Positions 1 through 8,445 of a stretch of DNA of 64,000 nucleotides are shown here, in pieces. Location: the NCBI RefSeq assembly GCF_016616095.2, contig NZ_CP067089.2, positions 372,001 to 436,000 of the forward strand, read 5' to 3'. Both the position numbers and the translations under genes were made by a program. The first letter of the stretch is position 1; every line of letters begins with the position of its first letter. The notes beneath the pieces are model-generated. The model was given only the letters and a program-made list of their open reading frames with translations, searched no databases and was not told the DNA's origin. This stretch comes from Breznakiella homolactica (GTDB lineage Bacteria > Spirochaetota > Spirochaetia > Treponematales > Breznakiellaceae).

Positions 1-1157
1 TTTTTTTCAGCTATTATGCGTTTGAAGGAATTGATTATCTGGTCCGAGGCGGCGTCGCCGTTGCAGTGCGACTGGAGCTGCATCTTATCGTCCATAGCAA
101 TACGCACAAAGGCGTCCACTTCTGCGTCCGTATAGATAGGATATCCACGGTAGTCTCCGCTGTTTTCATAGGGCTTGGTAAGCCATGCTGTTTTTCCCTG
201 GGGTGAACCGTCAAGGAATATTTTGTAACCGCCAATTTTAAACCGGTTTTTGTATATGCCGATTAAGTCCTTGTTTTCCCGGGATAATTCGCCAGCGTTT
301 TTTAAATCAACGAAACCGATGACATCGGCTTTTAATTGGCCCCGCTGGGACATGGTCTCAAGGATCGAAAATTCAAATCCTCCCATAAGCCCTTCCTGGA
401 CAGTGGTAACACCGTAGCGCAGGTAGGTATCCAGGGCTTTGTCCACAAGATTAACCATATCCTCAACACTCGGCGGTTTTACCGCGTCCTTGGCGTAATT
501 GATAAAGGCGTTTTCCTCCAGATAGCCTGTGGGCTCTCCGTTTTCGTCCCGCTCGATTAAACCACCTTCCACATCGGGGGTGTTTTTGCCGATACCCATC
601 AGCTCCAGAGCCTTTGTGTTAACCACCCCCATGTGACCGGAGGCGTGGGATATAATGATCGGGTATTCGGTGGACACTTTGTCCAGTACTTCCCTGGTGG
701 GATGCTTTTTTTCCGCCAGAAAGTTATTGTCATAGCCGGAGGCTGTAATAACCGCATCCGGCGCCGGCGGGAATTCCGCGATATGGTCCTTTATAAGGTT
801 TACTATATCATCGAAGTTTTTTGCCTCGCTGAGATTTGCTCCCAAATACGACTGGGCCAGCTGGACCACATGGCTGTGGGTATCGATGAAAGAGGGGAGC
901 AGTGTTTTTCCTTTCAGATCGACCAGCATGGTATTGCGGTCGCTGAGTTTCATGATATCCGCGGAAGTTTCAATGTGGGTAATTTTCCCGCCTTCAACCC
1001 TGACAGCTTCCGCATAGAGCGGCTCCGCCATGGTGATGATATCGCCGTTGTGGTAAATTACAGCCTTGGTCCCATCCCGGGCATCGCCGCCGGTTTGACA
1101 CGAAACGAACAGTATTGAAAATGCAATAACACCCAATACAACGCTTAAGTTTTTCAT
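1..1157 (-). CDS. YtcJ-like amidohydrolase lipoprotein (3' part outside window)
   Basis: About 385 codons are open from the ATG at 1157 to the left edge with no stop, so the C-terminus is missing. The N-terminus is a lipoprotein signal (hydrophobic stretch, then FVSCQ, Cys near residue 19). It is followed by the amidohydrolase-3 pattern: an N-terminal beta-sandwich strand (IYHNGDIITM) and the metal-binding LPSFIDTHSHV motif. Further on, the region around QSHCNGDAA resembles the second metal-binding part. Members of this family (YtcJ, formamidase-like) hydrolyse amide or related C-N bonds in small molecules; the substrate cannot be read from the sequence. A lipobox suggests attachment outside the inner membrane. 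The start is supported by an AAGGAG box seven bases upstream. It stands alone, transcribed away from the sugar island to its right. Confidence 0.85.
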   Translation of the reverse strand, partial: MKNLSVVLGVIAFSILFVSCQTGGDARDGTKAVIYHNGDIITMAEPLYAEAVRVEGGKITHIETSADIMKLSDRNTMLVDLKGKTLLPSFIDTHSHVVQLAQSYLGANLSEAKNFDDIVNLIKDHIAEFPPAPDAVITASGYDNNFLAEKKHPTREVLDKVSTEYPIIISHASGHMGVVNTKALELMGIGKNTPDVEGGLIERDENGEPTGYLEENAFINYAKDAVKPPSVEDMVNLVDKALDTYLRYGVTTVQEGLMGGFEFSILETMSQRGQLKADVIGFVDLKNAGELSRENKDLIGIYKNRFKIGGYKIFLDGSPQGKTAWLTKPYENSGDYRGYPIYTDAEVDAFVRIAMDDKMQLQSHCNGDAASDQIINSFKRIIAEK

Positions 1158-1184
1158 ATTGTCTCCTTTATTAACTAATATCAA

Positions 1185-1213
1185 ACTGTACTTTTATGCC
1201 GGGATTGTGTCAA
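1185..1213 (-). promoter_or_regulatory. Promoter of the amidohydrolase gene
   Basis: On the minus strand a perfect -35 box TTGACA (1208-1213) is followed after 17 bases by TACAGT (1185-1190), with the gene's ATG about 28 bases further on. The -10 box matches 4 of 6 consensus bases. Confidence 0.45.
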
Positions 1214-1328
1214 TAAAAGCCCTGGAGATCACAGTTAGGGAGAAAATAGCTGAAATTGGATTGGGCTGCCTGGGGCAGGGGAGACCGTGAAGGGCTGTCC
1301 GCTTTGCCGGAAAAGAACGGGTGAGTCC

Positions 1329-2054
1329 TTACGGTACCTTGACGTCGCGGTGAAAAACGTAGGAAAAACCGTACCGCGACCCAATGTAATAGGTCTGTAT
1401 ATATTCCATGATTCTGCCGTCATCCAGATATGTCGCGTGGGTATTTACAAGCAATGCTTCGTTTTTTATCCGGAGGATCTTCTGTTGTTCTTCGGTGGGA
1501 AGTTTGCTGGTCACCTCTCCTTCGGTTTTTTTTATCTTTAACCCAAGACTTTCGACATACGCGTAGAAGGATGTTTCCAGGGCATTGAGATCCATAGCCG
1601 GAATACAGTCGCCGGAAACATAGGTATAACTGATAGCCATGGGCGTCCCGTCCCCGGTTCTGAGGCGGACAAAATAGTGTATCAGATCATCATCGCCAAG
1701 TTTGAGCCTGTCCCGGATAAAGGGCAGTTCCTTTCCCCGTTTTACGTAATAATCAATCAGCTTTGAGCCGGGCTTTATTCCCCTGGCAATCATATCCTGG
1801 GTAAAGCTGGTGCCCCCGCCGATTCTTTTTGATACCTGGTTGTATTTTACAAAGCTGCCTTTTCCCGGTATACGGTAAATATAGCCCTTTGATACGAGAC
1901 TGACGATGGCCTTATTTATGGTCATCCGGCTGACCTGGTATTTTTTGCAGAGCTGTTCCTCGGTCATAATCTGATCGTCGGCGCGCAGTTCGTTTAAGGC
2001 AATACTTCGTATGATATCTTGTTCAATCTTAATATAAATAGGTTCTTTTTTCAT
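1329..2054 (-). CDS. GntR-family (HutC/UTRA) transcriptional regulator
   Basis: 241 aa. Residues about 5-70 form a GntR winged helix-turn-helix (IYIKIEQDI, then MTEEQLCKKYQVSRMTINKA, then the wing GYIYRIPGKGSFV). Residues about 90-235 match the UTRA effector domain of the HutC subfamily, which usually binds phosphorylated sugars or small acids. It is divergent from the nucleotidyltransferase-aminotransferase gene and sits beside a complete sugar import operon, so local control of that island is likely. A perfect TGTATATACA palindrome in the divergent region, and a second copy before the SIS gene, are good candidates for its operator. No strong ribosome binding site is visible before the ATG. 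Confidence 0.9.
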   Translation of the reverse strand: MKKEPIYIKIEQDIIRSIALNELRADDQIMTEEQLCKKYQVSRMTINKAIVSLVSKGYIYRIPGKGSFVKYNQVSKRIGGGTSFTQDMIARGIKPGSKLIDYYVKRGKELPFIRDRLKLGDDDLIHYFVRLRTGDGTPMAISYTYVSGDCIPAMDLNALETSFYAYVESLGLKIKKTEGEVTSKLPTEEQQKILRIKNEALLVNTHATYLDDGRIMEYIQTYYIGSRYGFSYVFHRDVKVP

Positions 2055-2140
2055 CTGAATCTTTTATCACGGATTTTGTCTCTTTTTCAAGAGAAAATAA
2101 TACAAAAGTTTTGATAATTATAATACAATTATCTCTATTA

Positions 2141-2150
2141 TGTATATACA
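2141..2150. promoter_or_regulatory. Candidate GntR operator, copy 1
   Basis: Perfect 10-bp palindrome TGTATATACA between the divergent GntR regulator and the fusion gene at 2171. The same 10-mer occurs again at 4022-4031 before the next operon. HutC-type regulators commonly bind short AT-rich palindromes of this shape. Assignment to this regulator is inference. Confidence 0.55.
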
Positions 2151-2170
2151 ATAATAACGGAGGTTACGCA

Positions 2171-3985
2171 ATGCATGCGATTATACTCGCCGCGGAAAAT
2201 GGCAGCCAAAACGATCAATTTCCCAATAAACCCAGGTGTATGCTCAGAATTGACGGAAAGCCTGTTATTGAACATACCCTTGATGCCCTTTCTGAAGCGG
2301 GTATAACCAAATGCATTATCGTTACGGGAGACAACAAAGAAGCCATTATTTCTTTGCTGGGAGCCGCATATAAAAATACACACATCGAATACGTATCAAA
2401 TGACAGTCCTTCACCGGCTGGCAGTATGTATTCCCTTTTTCTCGTAAAGGACTATCTCGCTCAGGATGATACTATTCTTCTGGATGGAAGCGTAATTTTT
2501 GAGCATGCCCTCATCGCCGATTTAATTAGCTGTCCCGGAAAAACCGCGGCAGCCGTCGCTCCCTGGGAATCATGGATGGATGGCACGGCTGTCGTTCTGT
2601 CTGAAGACAACGAGATATCGGGGTTTATTCAAAGGGTTTACCGTAATTCCGTAAAAAAGGAAATCTTTAAATCCGTAAACATATACAAGTTTTCAAAGGA
2701 ATTCTCCGCGGATGTCTATATTCCGTTTCTGGAAGCGTACATCCGAACAATGGACGGCGATGATGATACTGAACAGGTGCTGAGGATAATTGGCCTGGTG
2801 GATAAATTTCATATTAATGCTTTCTTATTGAATCATTATGTCTGGCGTGAAATACGCGGTACCCAGGACAGGGATATTGCGGAAATACTGTTTGCCCGGA
2901 CAAGTTCCGAGAAACTCCGGCTGATATTTCAGCACCAGGGCGGTCTCTGGCGGTTTCCGGAACTGCTCGATTTCTGTTATCTTACCAACCCCTATTTCCC
3001 CACCAGGGAAATGAAAGAAGAGATAAAAGCGCATTTCGATATGCTTCTGAAGGATTATCCTTCGGGCCAGGCCGTACAAACCCGCCTGGGAGCCGAATTA
3101 TTCGGCGTATCCGAAACAAACATTATTCTGGGAAACGGAACCGTAGAACTTATCAAGGCTCTGTCCCGGGTCCTCGGGGGCACCATAGGCATAATACGGC
3201 CGACATACAATGAATACAGTGAAAACCTTTCGAAAAACGGCTATATCACATTGCGGGACTGGGTCCCGGAGAATTTTACCTATACCACCCGGGACATTGA
3301 AAAATTTTCCGGCGGATACGATGCCCTGGTTCTGATTAACCCCGACAATCCCTCGGGGCATTATATCCCGCGGGATGGTCTGGTAAAGCTTGCTGCCTAC
3401 CATAAGAAACGGCAGAAAAAACTGATCGTGGATGAGTCCTTTGTTGATTTCACGGATACAGAGAAGCAGCCCTCTCTTATAACGCAGGAGATTCTGGATG
3501 AGTTTCCCAATTTGATTGTCCTGAGAAGCCTGGGTAAAAGTTACGGAATAACCGGTCTGCGTTTAGGCCTTTTGGCCTCCGGAGATCTGGATATCCTGGC
3601 GGAGGTACGCGGCTATATTCCCAAGTGGAATATCAACTCCTTCGGGGAATATTTTTTACAGTGCATCGGCAGATATAAAAAATATTACCGGCAGTCCTGC
3701 GCCTGGATCGCGGCGGAGCGCGCGCGGTTCAAAACAGAACTCGAGAAAACGGCTTTGCTTACTGTTTATCCATCCCAGGCGAATTTTTTCTTGTGCCGAA
3801 TAAACGGATCCGCCAATACAAAGGAATTTTCGGAATATCTTTTACAGGAACATAATATTCTCATTAACGGTTTGGACGGAAGGCCGGGAATACCGGAGGA
3901 TAAATTCTTCAGGCTCGCTGTGCGGGGCAAAAGCGATAACGACCGGTTCTGTGAGGCGGTCTCGGCGTATAAAAACAAAAAATAA
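2171..3985 (+). CDS. Nucleotidyltransferase-aminotransferase fusion protein
   Basis: 604 aa, starting at the ATG preceded by GGAGG (2159-2163). Residues about 1-235 have the fold order of LicC/PntC-type sugar-phosphate or phosphocholine cytidylyltransferases (MHAIILAAE..., GKPVIEHTLDAL, YSLFLVK). Residues about 250-604 are a fold-type I aminotransferase of the HisC/CobD group (NPDNPSG, DESFVDF, SLGKSYGITGLRLG with the likely PLP lysine at about 456). The same domain order is known for the 2-aminoethylphosphonate cytidylyltransferase-transaminase PntC of Treponema, but no phosphonate genes lie nearby. Oddities: the nucleotide-binding signature GxGxR reads ENGSQ, the usual PK is PR, and the metal-binding Asp position reads GSV. 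The N-domain may be altered or inactive. It could be a cell-surface or lipid head-group enzyme. Confidence 0.8.
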   Translation: MHAIILAAENGSQNDQFPNKPRCMLRIDGKPVIEHTLDALSEAGITKCIIVTGDNKEAIISLLGAAYKNTHIEYVSNDSPSPAGSMYSLFLVKDYLAQDDTILLDGSVIFEHALIADLISCPGKTAAAVAPWESWMDGTAVVLSEDNEISGFIQRVYRNSVKKEIFKSVNIYKFSKEFSADVYIPFLEAYIRTMDGDDDTEQVLRIIGLVDKFHINAFLLNHYVWREIRGTQDRDIAEILFARTSSEKLRLIFQHQGGLWRFPELLDFCYLTNPYFPTREMKEEIKAHFDMLLKDYPSGQAVQTRLGAELFGVSETNIILGNGTVELIKALSRVLGGTIGIIRPTYNEYSENLSKNGYITLRDWVPENFTYTTRDIEKFSGGYDALVLINPDNPSGHYIPRDGLVKLAAYHKKRQKKLIVDESFVDFTDTEKQPSLITQEILDEFPNLIVLRSLGKSYGITGLRLGLLASGDLDILAEVRGYIPKWNINSFGEYFLQCIGRYKKYYRQSCAWIAAERARFKTELEKTALLTVYPSQANFFLCRINGSANTKEFSEYLLQEHNILINGLDGRPGIPEDKFFRLAVRGKSDNDRFCEAVSAYKNKK

Positions 3986-3991
3986 TTTTTC

Positions 3992-4020
3992 TTGACAAAT
4001 GTATATATGTAAAATATAAA
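3992..4020 (+). promoter_or_regulatory. Strong promoter before the SIS-ABC operon
   Basis: TTGACA (3992-3997), 17-base spacer, TATAAA (4015-4020). It begins 7 bases after the stop of the fusion gene and overlaps TGTATATATG in the spacer, with the perfect palindrome TGTATATACA directly downstream, so repression by the neighbouring GntR protein is plausible. Confidence 0.7.
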
Positions 4021-4021
4021 A

Positions 4022-4031
4022 TGTATATACA
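4022..4031. promoter_or_regulatory. Candidate GntR operator, copy 2
   Basis: Second exact copy of the palindrome TGTATATACA. It sits immediately after the -10 box, where a bound repressor would block initiation. A degenerate third copy, TGTATATATG, starts at 4000. Confidence 0.6.
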
Positions 4032-4081
4032 AAACAAATGCACTGAGTTTTGACGTTAAACTAGAGAAATTGGAGTGAATT

Positions 4082-5233
4082 ATGGATGTGACGATAGCGG
4101 AGAAAAATGGCAATTTGCGGAAACACATGCTGTCTATGTCGGATCCCAAAAGCTGGGAAAAGACCATAGCCCTCACCGGGGAAAGCCTTAAGGAATTTGA
4201 GAACGCGCCGTTCCTCAAGGGGACGAAACAGGTTTTTATCATCGGCCAAGGCACTTCCTACGCGACAAGCCTCCTGATTGAAACTTTTTTTGAGCATATC
4301 GCGGATATCAGGGCTTCGGCCTATCCTGCCTTTCATTTTGCCGCCTACGCGGGTGACTACATCAAAGCTCCGGAAGAAACCCTGGTAATCGGGGTGAGCT
4401 GCAGCGGGAATACCGCCAGTGTATCCGCCGGCCTCAGGGAGGCGAAAGAGCAGGGCGCCAAAACCCTGGCTATTTCAAATGAAGGGGACATTGACAACGC
4501 GAAATTCGCGGAATACCGTATCAAGACCGACGCTCTTCTGGAGCGGGCGGCCCAGGTTACCGCGTACAGCGTTTCACATCTCTTTATAGCCCTTGCGGGG
4601 TATGAACTGGCCGTGCTTATGGGCAGCAGGAATGGGGCTCTTGACGCCGGTAACGTCCGGTACTGGAAGGATCAGTTTACGGCAGCCCAGTCCGCCATGT
4701 CGGTTCTTCCCGCGTTGTTTGACCGGATGAAGGAAATCAGCGCGGAGTTTTCACAGAGCAGAAACGCCTGTGTCCTTGGAACGGGCCCGAATTTCGGAAC
4801 CATGAAGGAAGGGGCCCTTAAGATATCGGAATTTACCTGGCTTTTCTGCGCCGGGGAGGAACTCGAGGATTTCGCCCACGGACGGTTCCGTGAATCCGAT
4901 GGTACCCTGCCGCTGCTTATTATCGCGCCTGAGGGACCGTCGGTGGCCAAAACCATGGACCTTCTTGCGGCGTGTGTTATTTCCGGAACGCCCTCAATAG
5001 TTTTTACCGACGTACCCACCCCGGCGCTTCGGAAAATGGCGACCCACACCGTGGAGATGCCGAAGCTGGAAAATGAATACCTCACCCCGTTCCTGTATAT
5101 TTTCCCGCTCTGGTTTTACGGCTGGCATATCAGGAACAACGCAGGATATGCGGTTGCGGAAAAACGCCACGGGCTGGCCGCCAGGGATATCAATTTCAAA
5201 CTGCACTTTGATGAAGAGGGCAACAGAAAATAA
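4082..5233 (+). CDS. SIS-domain sugar-phosphate isomerase/deglycase
   Basis: 383 aa with two SIS domains. The first (about 40-165) carries the phosphosugar-binding run IIGQGTSYAT and the Ser-rich GVSCSGNTASV. The second (about 200-330) contains VLGTGPNFGT and an E...HG element (EDFAHGRF) at the position where GlmS- and FrlB-like enzymes have the ring-opening histidine. The family includes GlmS isomerase domains, AgaS and fructoselysine-6-phosphate deglycases. There is no glutaminase domain, so glutamine-dependent synthesis is unlikely. It leads an operon with an ABC sugar importer and a ROK kinase; deamination, deglycation or isomerisation of an imported, phosphorylated amino-sugar-like compound is the likely task. 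GGAG precedes the ATG by 7 bases. Confidence 0.8.
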   Translation: MDVTIAEKNGNLRKHMLSMSDPKSWEKTIALTGESLKEFENAPFLKGTKQVFIIGQGTSYATSLLIETFFEHIADIRASAYPAFHFAAYAGDYIKAPEETLVIGVSCSGNTASVSAGLREAKEQGAKTLAISNEGDIDNAKFAEYRIKTDALLERAAQVTAYSVSHLFIALAGYELAVLMGSRNGALDAGNVRYWKDQFTAAQSAMSVLPALFDRMKEISAEFSQSRNACVLGTGPNFGTMKEGALKISEFTWLFCAGEELEDFAHGRFRESDGTLPLLIIAPEGPSVAKTMDLLAACVISGTPSIVFTDVPTPALRKMATHTVEMPKLENEYLTPFLYIFPLWFYGWHIRNNAGYAVAEKRHGLAARDINFKLHFDEEGNRK

Positions 5234-5240
5234 ATACTAT

Positions 5241-5267
5241 GGCTGCGGCGGTGAATCGTCCGCAGCC
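5241..5267 (+). other. Intercistronic stem-loop
   Basis: Perfect 8-bp stem GGCTGCGG / CCGCAGCC with an 11-base loop between the SIS gene and the binding-protein gene. No T-run follows, so it looks like an mRNA processing or stability element rather than a terminator. Confidence 0.5.
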
Positions 5268-5298
5268 GGATCCAAATAAATACTGTTAGGAGGATGAG

Positions 5299-6567
5299 AT
5301 GAAAAAAATCCTGGGTGTTCTGCTGATAATGTTGATTGCCGGTTCCCTGCTCATAAGCTGCGGCGGGAAAAATTCAGGCGGTGCCGACAAAAAATACGAT
5401 CTGGTTTTCTGGGTTTATTCCGATTTTGTTCAGGATGAGGCGGGAAGGCTCATGAACAAGTGGATACAGGAATTTACCGCGGAAAACGAAAACTGCAATT
5501 CCATTACCATGGTTCCAAAAAATGATAATGAACTGCTGACGGGCCTCATGGCGGGGGTCGGGCTTCCCGACATGTTTTCTGCGAGCGCCCGCAACGGCAA
5601 GCAGTACCGAGAAGCCGTCGGCCTCCTGGATCTAAAACCCATGTTTGACGCCGATCCGGAATATACCAAAGGCTTTTATCCTAAAACCATTTCTACCATT
5701 ACCGTTGACGGCGGCATGTGGGCAATCCCCTTTATCAGCGGTGTCAATATTATCTTCCGCAACCTTACGGTGCTTGAGGCCGCCGGCATTGATCCCGCGG
5801 AGGGCATACCCACCTATGATGCTTTTATTGAACAGCTTAAGAAGGTAAAGGCCGCGGGTTATGACGCCACTCACTCCTGGGTTACCGGCAGCATCGCGGG
5901 CCCCGGTTCCATCATGGCTTCCGACTCACAGAATATCACCATCGGTGTTGCCAACGGCAAGACCACCATACAGCCCAGCCAGCTTGTGCGTACCTTTGAT
6001 ACCCTGAAACGCATTATCCCGTATTCCAATGCCATGACCAGCGGCCAGGATATCACCCTGGAGGCGTTCAAAACAAACAAACTGGCGTACATGCTTGGCG
6101 GCGCCTGGAATGATCCCGGCATCGCCCAGAGCGGCGTAAACTACGACATAGTTCTGGTTCCGCCCTATGAAAAAGGCGGCTGGACCGGCGGGCTCCAGAG
6201 CTGGGATTTTATCTACGGCACCGAGAGTAACGACCCTGTCAAGAATGAACTGGTCTTAAAGTGGCTGAAGAAGCTCGGATCCTATGAAAGCCAGAAGGCA
6301 TGGACTATGAATATCGGCCGTTCTACCCTCCGGCAGGATGTAATGGATGACCCCGAGGTTATAAACAATAAATTGATAGCCCGGGTCAGCTCCGAAGGGC
6401 TGAAGTGCGGTATGCCCCAGATGGACTTTATGCATTCCGCGGTTTTCTGGCCCAGCGCTGTCCGCGACGTGGCTCCTCTGGTCGCCAACGGAACACTTAC
6501 TTCCCGGCAGGCCGCGGAAAAGTTTGTTGAAGAAGTAAATAAGATGTACGCCGAATCCGGGGAATAA
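5299..6567 (+). CDS. ABC sugar-binding lipoprotein (family 1 solute-binding protein)
   Basis: 422 aa. The signal ends in the lipobox LLISC (Cys21), so the mature protein is lipid-anchored. The rest follows MalE/UgpB-type family 1 binding proteins: KYDLVFWVYSDF at the first strand, GLPDMFSASAR in the first lobe, and a C-terminal part with YESQKAWTMNIGRST. It would deliver a carbohydrate to the two permeases downstream. A TAGGAGG box sits 8 bases before the ATG. The substrate is unknown; the neighbouring SIS protein and ROK kinase suggest an amino sugar or glycated compound. A long hairpin separates it from the permeases, as often seen where the binding protein must be made in excess. Confidence 0.9.
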   Translation: MKKILGVLLIMLIAGSLLISCGGKNSGGADKKYDLVFWVYSDFVQDEAGRLMNKWIQEFTAENENCNSITMVPKNDNELLTGLMAGVGLPDMFSASARNGKQYREAVGLLDLKPMFDADPEYTKGFYPKTISTITVDGGMWAIPFISGVNIIFRNLTVLEAAGIDPAEGIPTYDAFIEQLKKVKAAGYDATHSWVTGSIAGPGSIMASDSQNITIGVANGKTTIQPSQLVRTFDTLKRIIPYSNAMTSGQDITLEAFKTNKLAYMLGGAWNDPGIAQSGVNYDIVLVPPYEKGGWTGGLQSWDFIYGTESNDPVKNELVLKWLKKLGSYESQKAWTMNIGRSTLRQDVMDDPEVINNKLIARVSSEGLKCGMPQMDFMHSAVFWPSAVRDVAPLVANGTLTSRQAAEKFVEEVNKMYAESGE

Positions 6568-6584
6568 ACAGCCGGTTCCGCAAA

Positions 6585-6624
6585 CCGCCGGTACTTTCCT
6601 TCCGAAGAATGGAAAGTACGGCGG
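6585..6624 (+). other. Long intercistronic hairpin after the binding-protein gene
   Basis: CCGCC-G-GTACTTTCC pairs with GGAAAGTAC-GGCGG: 14 pairs with a single bulged G and an 11-base loop. No T-run follows. Location between binding protein and permease fits a segment that protects the upstream mRNA or attenuates the downstream genes. Confidence 0.65.
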
Positions 6625-6655
6625 TATCTTACAGTTTCTATAAAAGGTACAGATA

Positions 6656-7597
6656 ATGGGTAAATCGCTGCATGAACGGAAAAATTTATTACGTTACATT
6701 CCGAACTATGTTGGTTTGGCGCCATTTTTCATTCTTCTGGTAGTCTTTATTCTGACACCGATGATTTACGGCCTGGCCATGAGTTTTACCGACTGGTCCG
6801 TATCATCGGGCCGGCGGGGAATTCATTTTACCGGTCTGGCAAACTACCGGTACGTGCTGAATGGCCAGAGTGTAACTTCGACCCGTTTTTTAAAGTCCCT
6901 GATAAATCTCGCCATCTACGTACCCATTACCATTACCGTGAGTGTCGTTATTTCCCTGTCTCTTGCGCTTATTATCAATAATCTGCCCGGCGGTTTGTAC
7001 CGGTTTTTCAGAAGCGCCTATTTCATTCCCACGGCGCTCCCTCTGTTTTTGTGCACCGGTATATGGCGCTGGCTTATGGCCACCGACGCGGGCCTGGTTT
7101 CGGTATTTCTCGCCAAGCTCGGCATCGGAGCCGGCATCGACTGGGTGAACACCGGCGGATACGCCATTGCCATGATCGTTATGGTGGATGTATGGAATAC
7201 GGTGGGCTTTAACTTTATTATTCTATCCACGGGTATGCAGGATATTTCCCCTGAATTATACGAAGCCGCTGATATTGACGGCGCTTCGGTTTTTCAGAAG
7301 ATGACCAGGATTACGATCCCCATGCTGGAGCCGATTATTTTCTTTGTCATTACCTATTCCTTTATCAGCGCCTTGCAGGTTTACGATATTCCAACCATTT
7401 TGACTTCCCACACGGATATCAATAATCTCGGCGGCCCGGGGCAGATCGCGTTGTTCCCGGTAATGGAAATCGTACGGAACGTGTACGGAGGCTCGGTGTC
7501 GGGTCTGGGCCGGGCTGTTGCCGAGGGGGTCATTTTAATGTGCCTCATCATGGTAATTACGGTGATTCAGTTTAAGGTGCGCCGCAAACGGGTGTAG
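6656..7597 (+). CDS. ABC sugar permease, MalF-type
   Basis: 313 aa, about six membrane helices, first one at about 20-45 (FFILLVVFILTPMIYGLAM). The cytoplasmic EAA loop that contacts the ATPase is present near residue 205 (YEAADIDGASVFQKM). It forms a pair with the next gene. No ATPase gene is in the operon; such systems usually share a MsmK/UgpC-type ATPase encoded elsewhere. The start follows a weak AAAGG box. Confidence 0.92.
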   Translation: MGKSLHERKNLLRYIPNYVGLAPFFILLVVFILTPMIYGLAMSFTDWSVSSGRRGIHFTGLANYRYVLNGQSVTSTRFLKSLINLAIYVPITITVSVVISLSLALIINNLPGGLYRFFRSAYFIPTALPLFLCTGIWRWLMATDAGLVSVFLAKLGIGAGIDWVNTGGYAIAMIVMVDVWNTVGFNFIILSTGMQDISPELYEAADIDGASVFQKMTRITIPMLEPIIFFVITYSFISALQVYDIPTILTSHTDINNLGGPGQIALFPVMEIVRNVYGGSVSGLGRAVAEGVILMCLIMVITVIQFKVRRKRV

Positions 7598-7610
7598 GGG
7601 AGAAGATACT

Positions 7611-8444
7611 ATGAAACCGAAAAAAACGATAACTTTGGAATTTGTTGTTCTTGTTCTCCTTGCATCCGTCTGGTTTGTGATCTGCCTGTTCCCGCTGTGG
7701 ATGATTTTCAGCGGAACCTTTTCCTCGGACAGCACCAATCTGACCCAGGCGTACTGGCCAAATGATTTCGCCAACGGTTTGTCAAAAATAAAATACGCCC
7801 TAAATACCATAAATGTTTGGCGGGCGACTCTGGATACCTTTATTTATACAATGATAGCTTTGGCGGGTATGCTGGTGATCTGTTCCCTGGCGGCGTACGA
7901 ATTTACTTTTTTCCGGTTCCCCCTGAAGAAGTTCTTTTTCGGACTCATGATGGGAACCATGATGCTGCCGCTGACTCTGTATGTCATTCCCCTGTACCGC
8001 ATGGTTTTCAAGCTTGGGCTTGCCGACACGTATATCGGCGTGGCTCTACCTATTATGATTTCGCCCCTGTCGGTCTTTATCATGAAGCAGTTCCTGGAGG
8101 ATCTGCCCCTTTCTTTTATTGAGTCGGCGCGGATAGACGGGGCGGGGCATTTCGTTATATTTGGCCGGATTGTTTTTCCCCTGATGCGCAACGGTATCAT
8201 AACCGCGGTGGTGCTTCTTTTTCTCAAAGCGTGGAGCAGCTTCCTCTGGCCTTCCCTGGTGACGGCCCAGAACATAAAGCCCATAAGCGTGACCATCGCC
8301 AATCTGTTTAATCCCCAGTTTTACGTTGATACCCGGGTGCGGTTCGGTGCCATGCTTCTGGCAATGATACCGCCCCTGGCTCTGTACCTGATTTTCCAGC
8401 GTTTCGTTATCAAGGGCATCAGCATGTCCGGTGTAAAGGGCTGA
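7611..8444 (+). CDS. ABC sugar permease, MalG-type
   Basis: 277 aa with six predicted membrane helices and the EAA loop ESARIDGAGHFVIFGRIVFP near residue 170. It ends in the usual GIsMSGVKG tail of MalG-like subunits. It lies 13 bases after the first permease and 1 base before the ROK gene, so all are co-transcribed. Confidence 0.92.
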   Translation: MKPKKTITLEFVVLVLLASVWFVICLFPLWMIFSGTFSSDSTNLTQAYWPNDFANGLSKIKYALNTINVWRATLDTFIYTMIALAGMLVICSLAAYEFTFFRFPLKKFFFGLMMGTMMLPLTLYVIPLYRMVFKLGLADTYIGVALPIMISPLSVFIMKQFLEDLPLSFIESARIDGAGHFVIFGRIVFPLMRNGIITAVVLLFLKAWSSFLWPSLVTAQNIKPISVTIANLFNPQFYVDTRVRFGAMLLAMIPPLALYLIFQRFVIKGISMSGVKG

Positions 8445-8445
8445 G

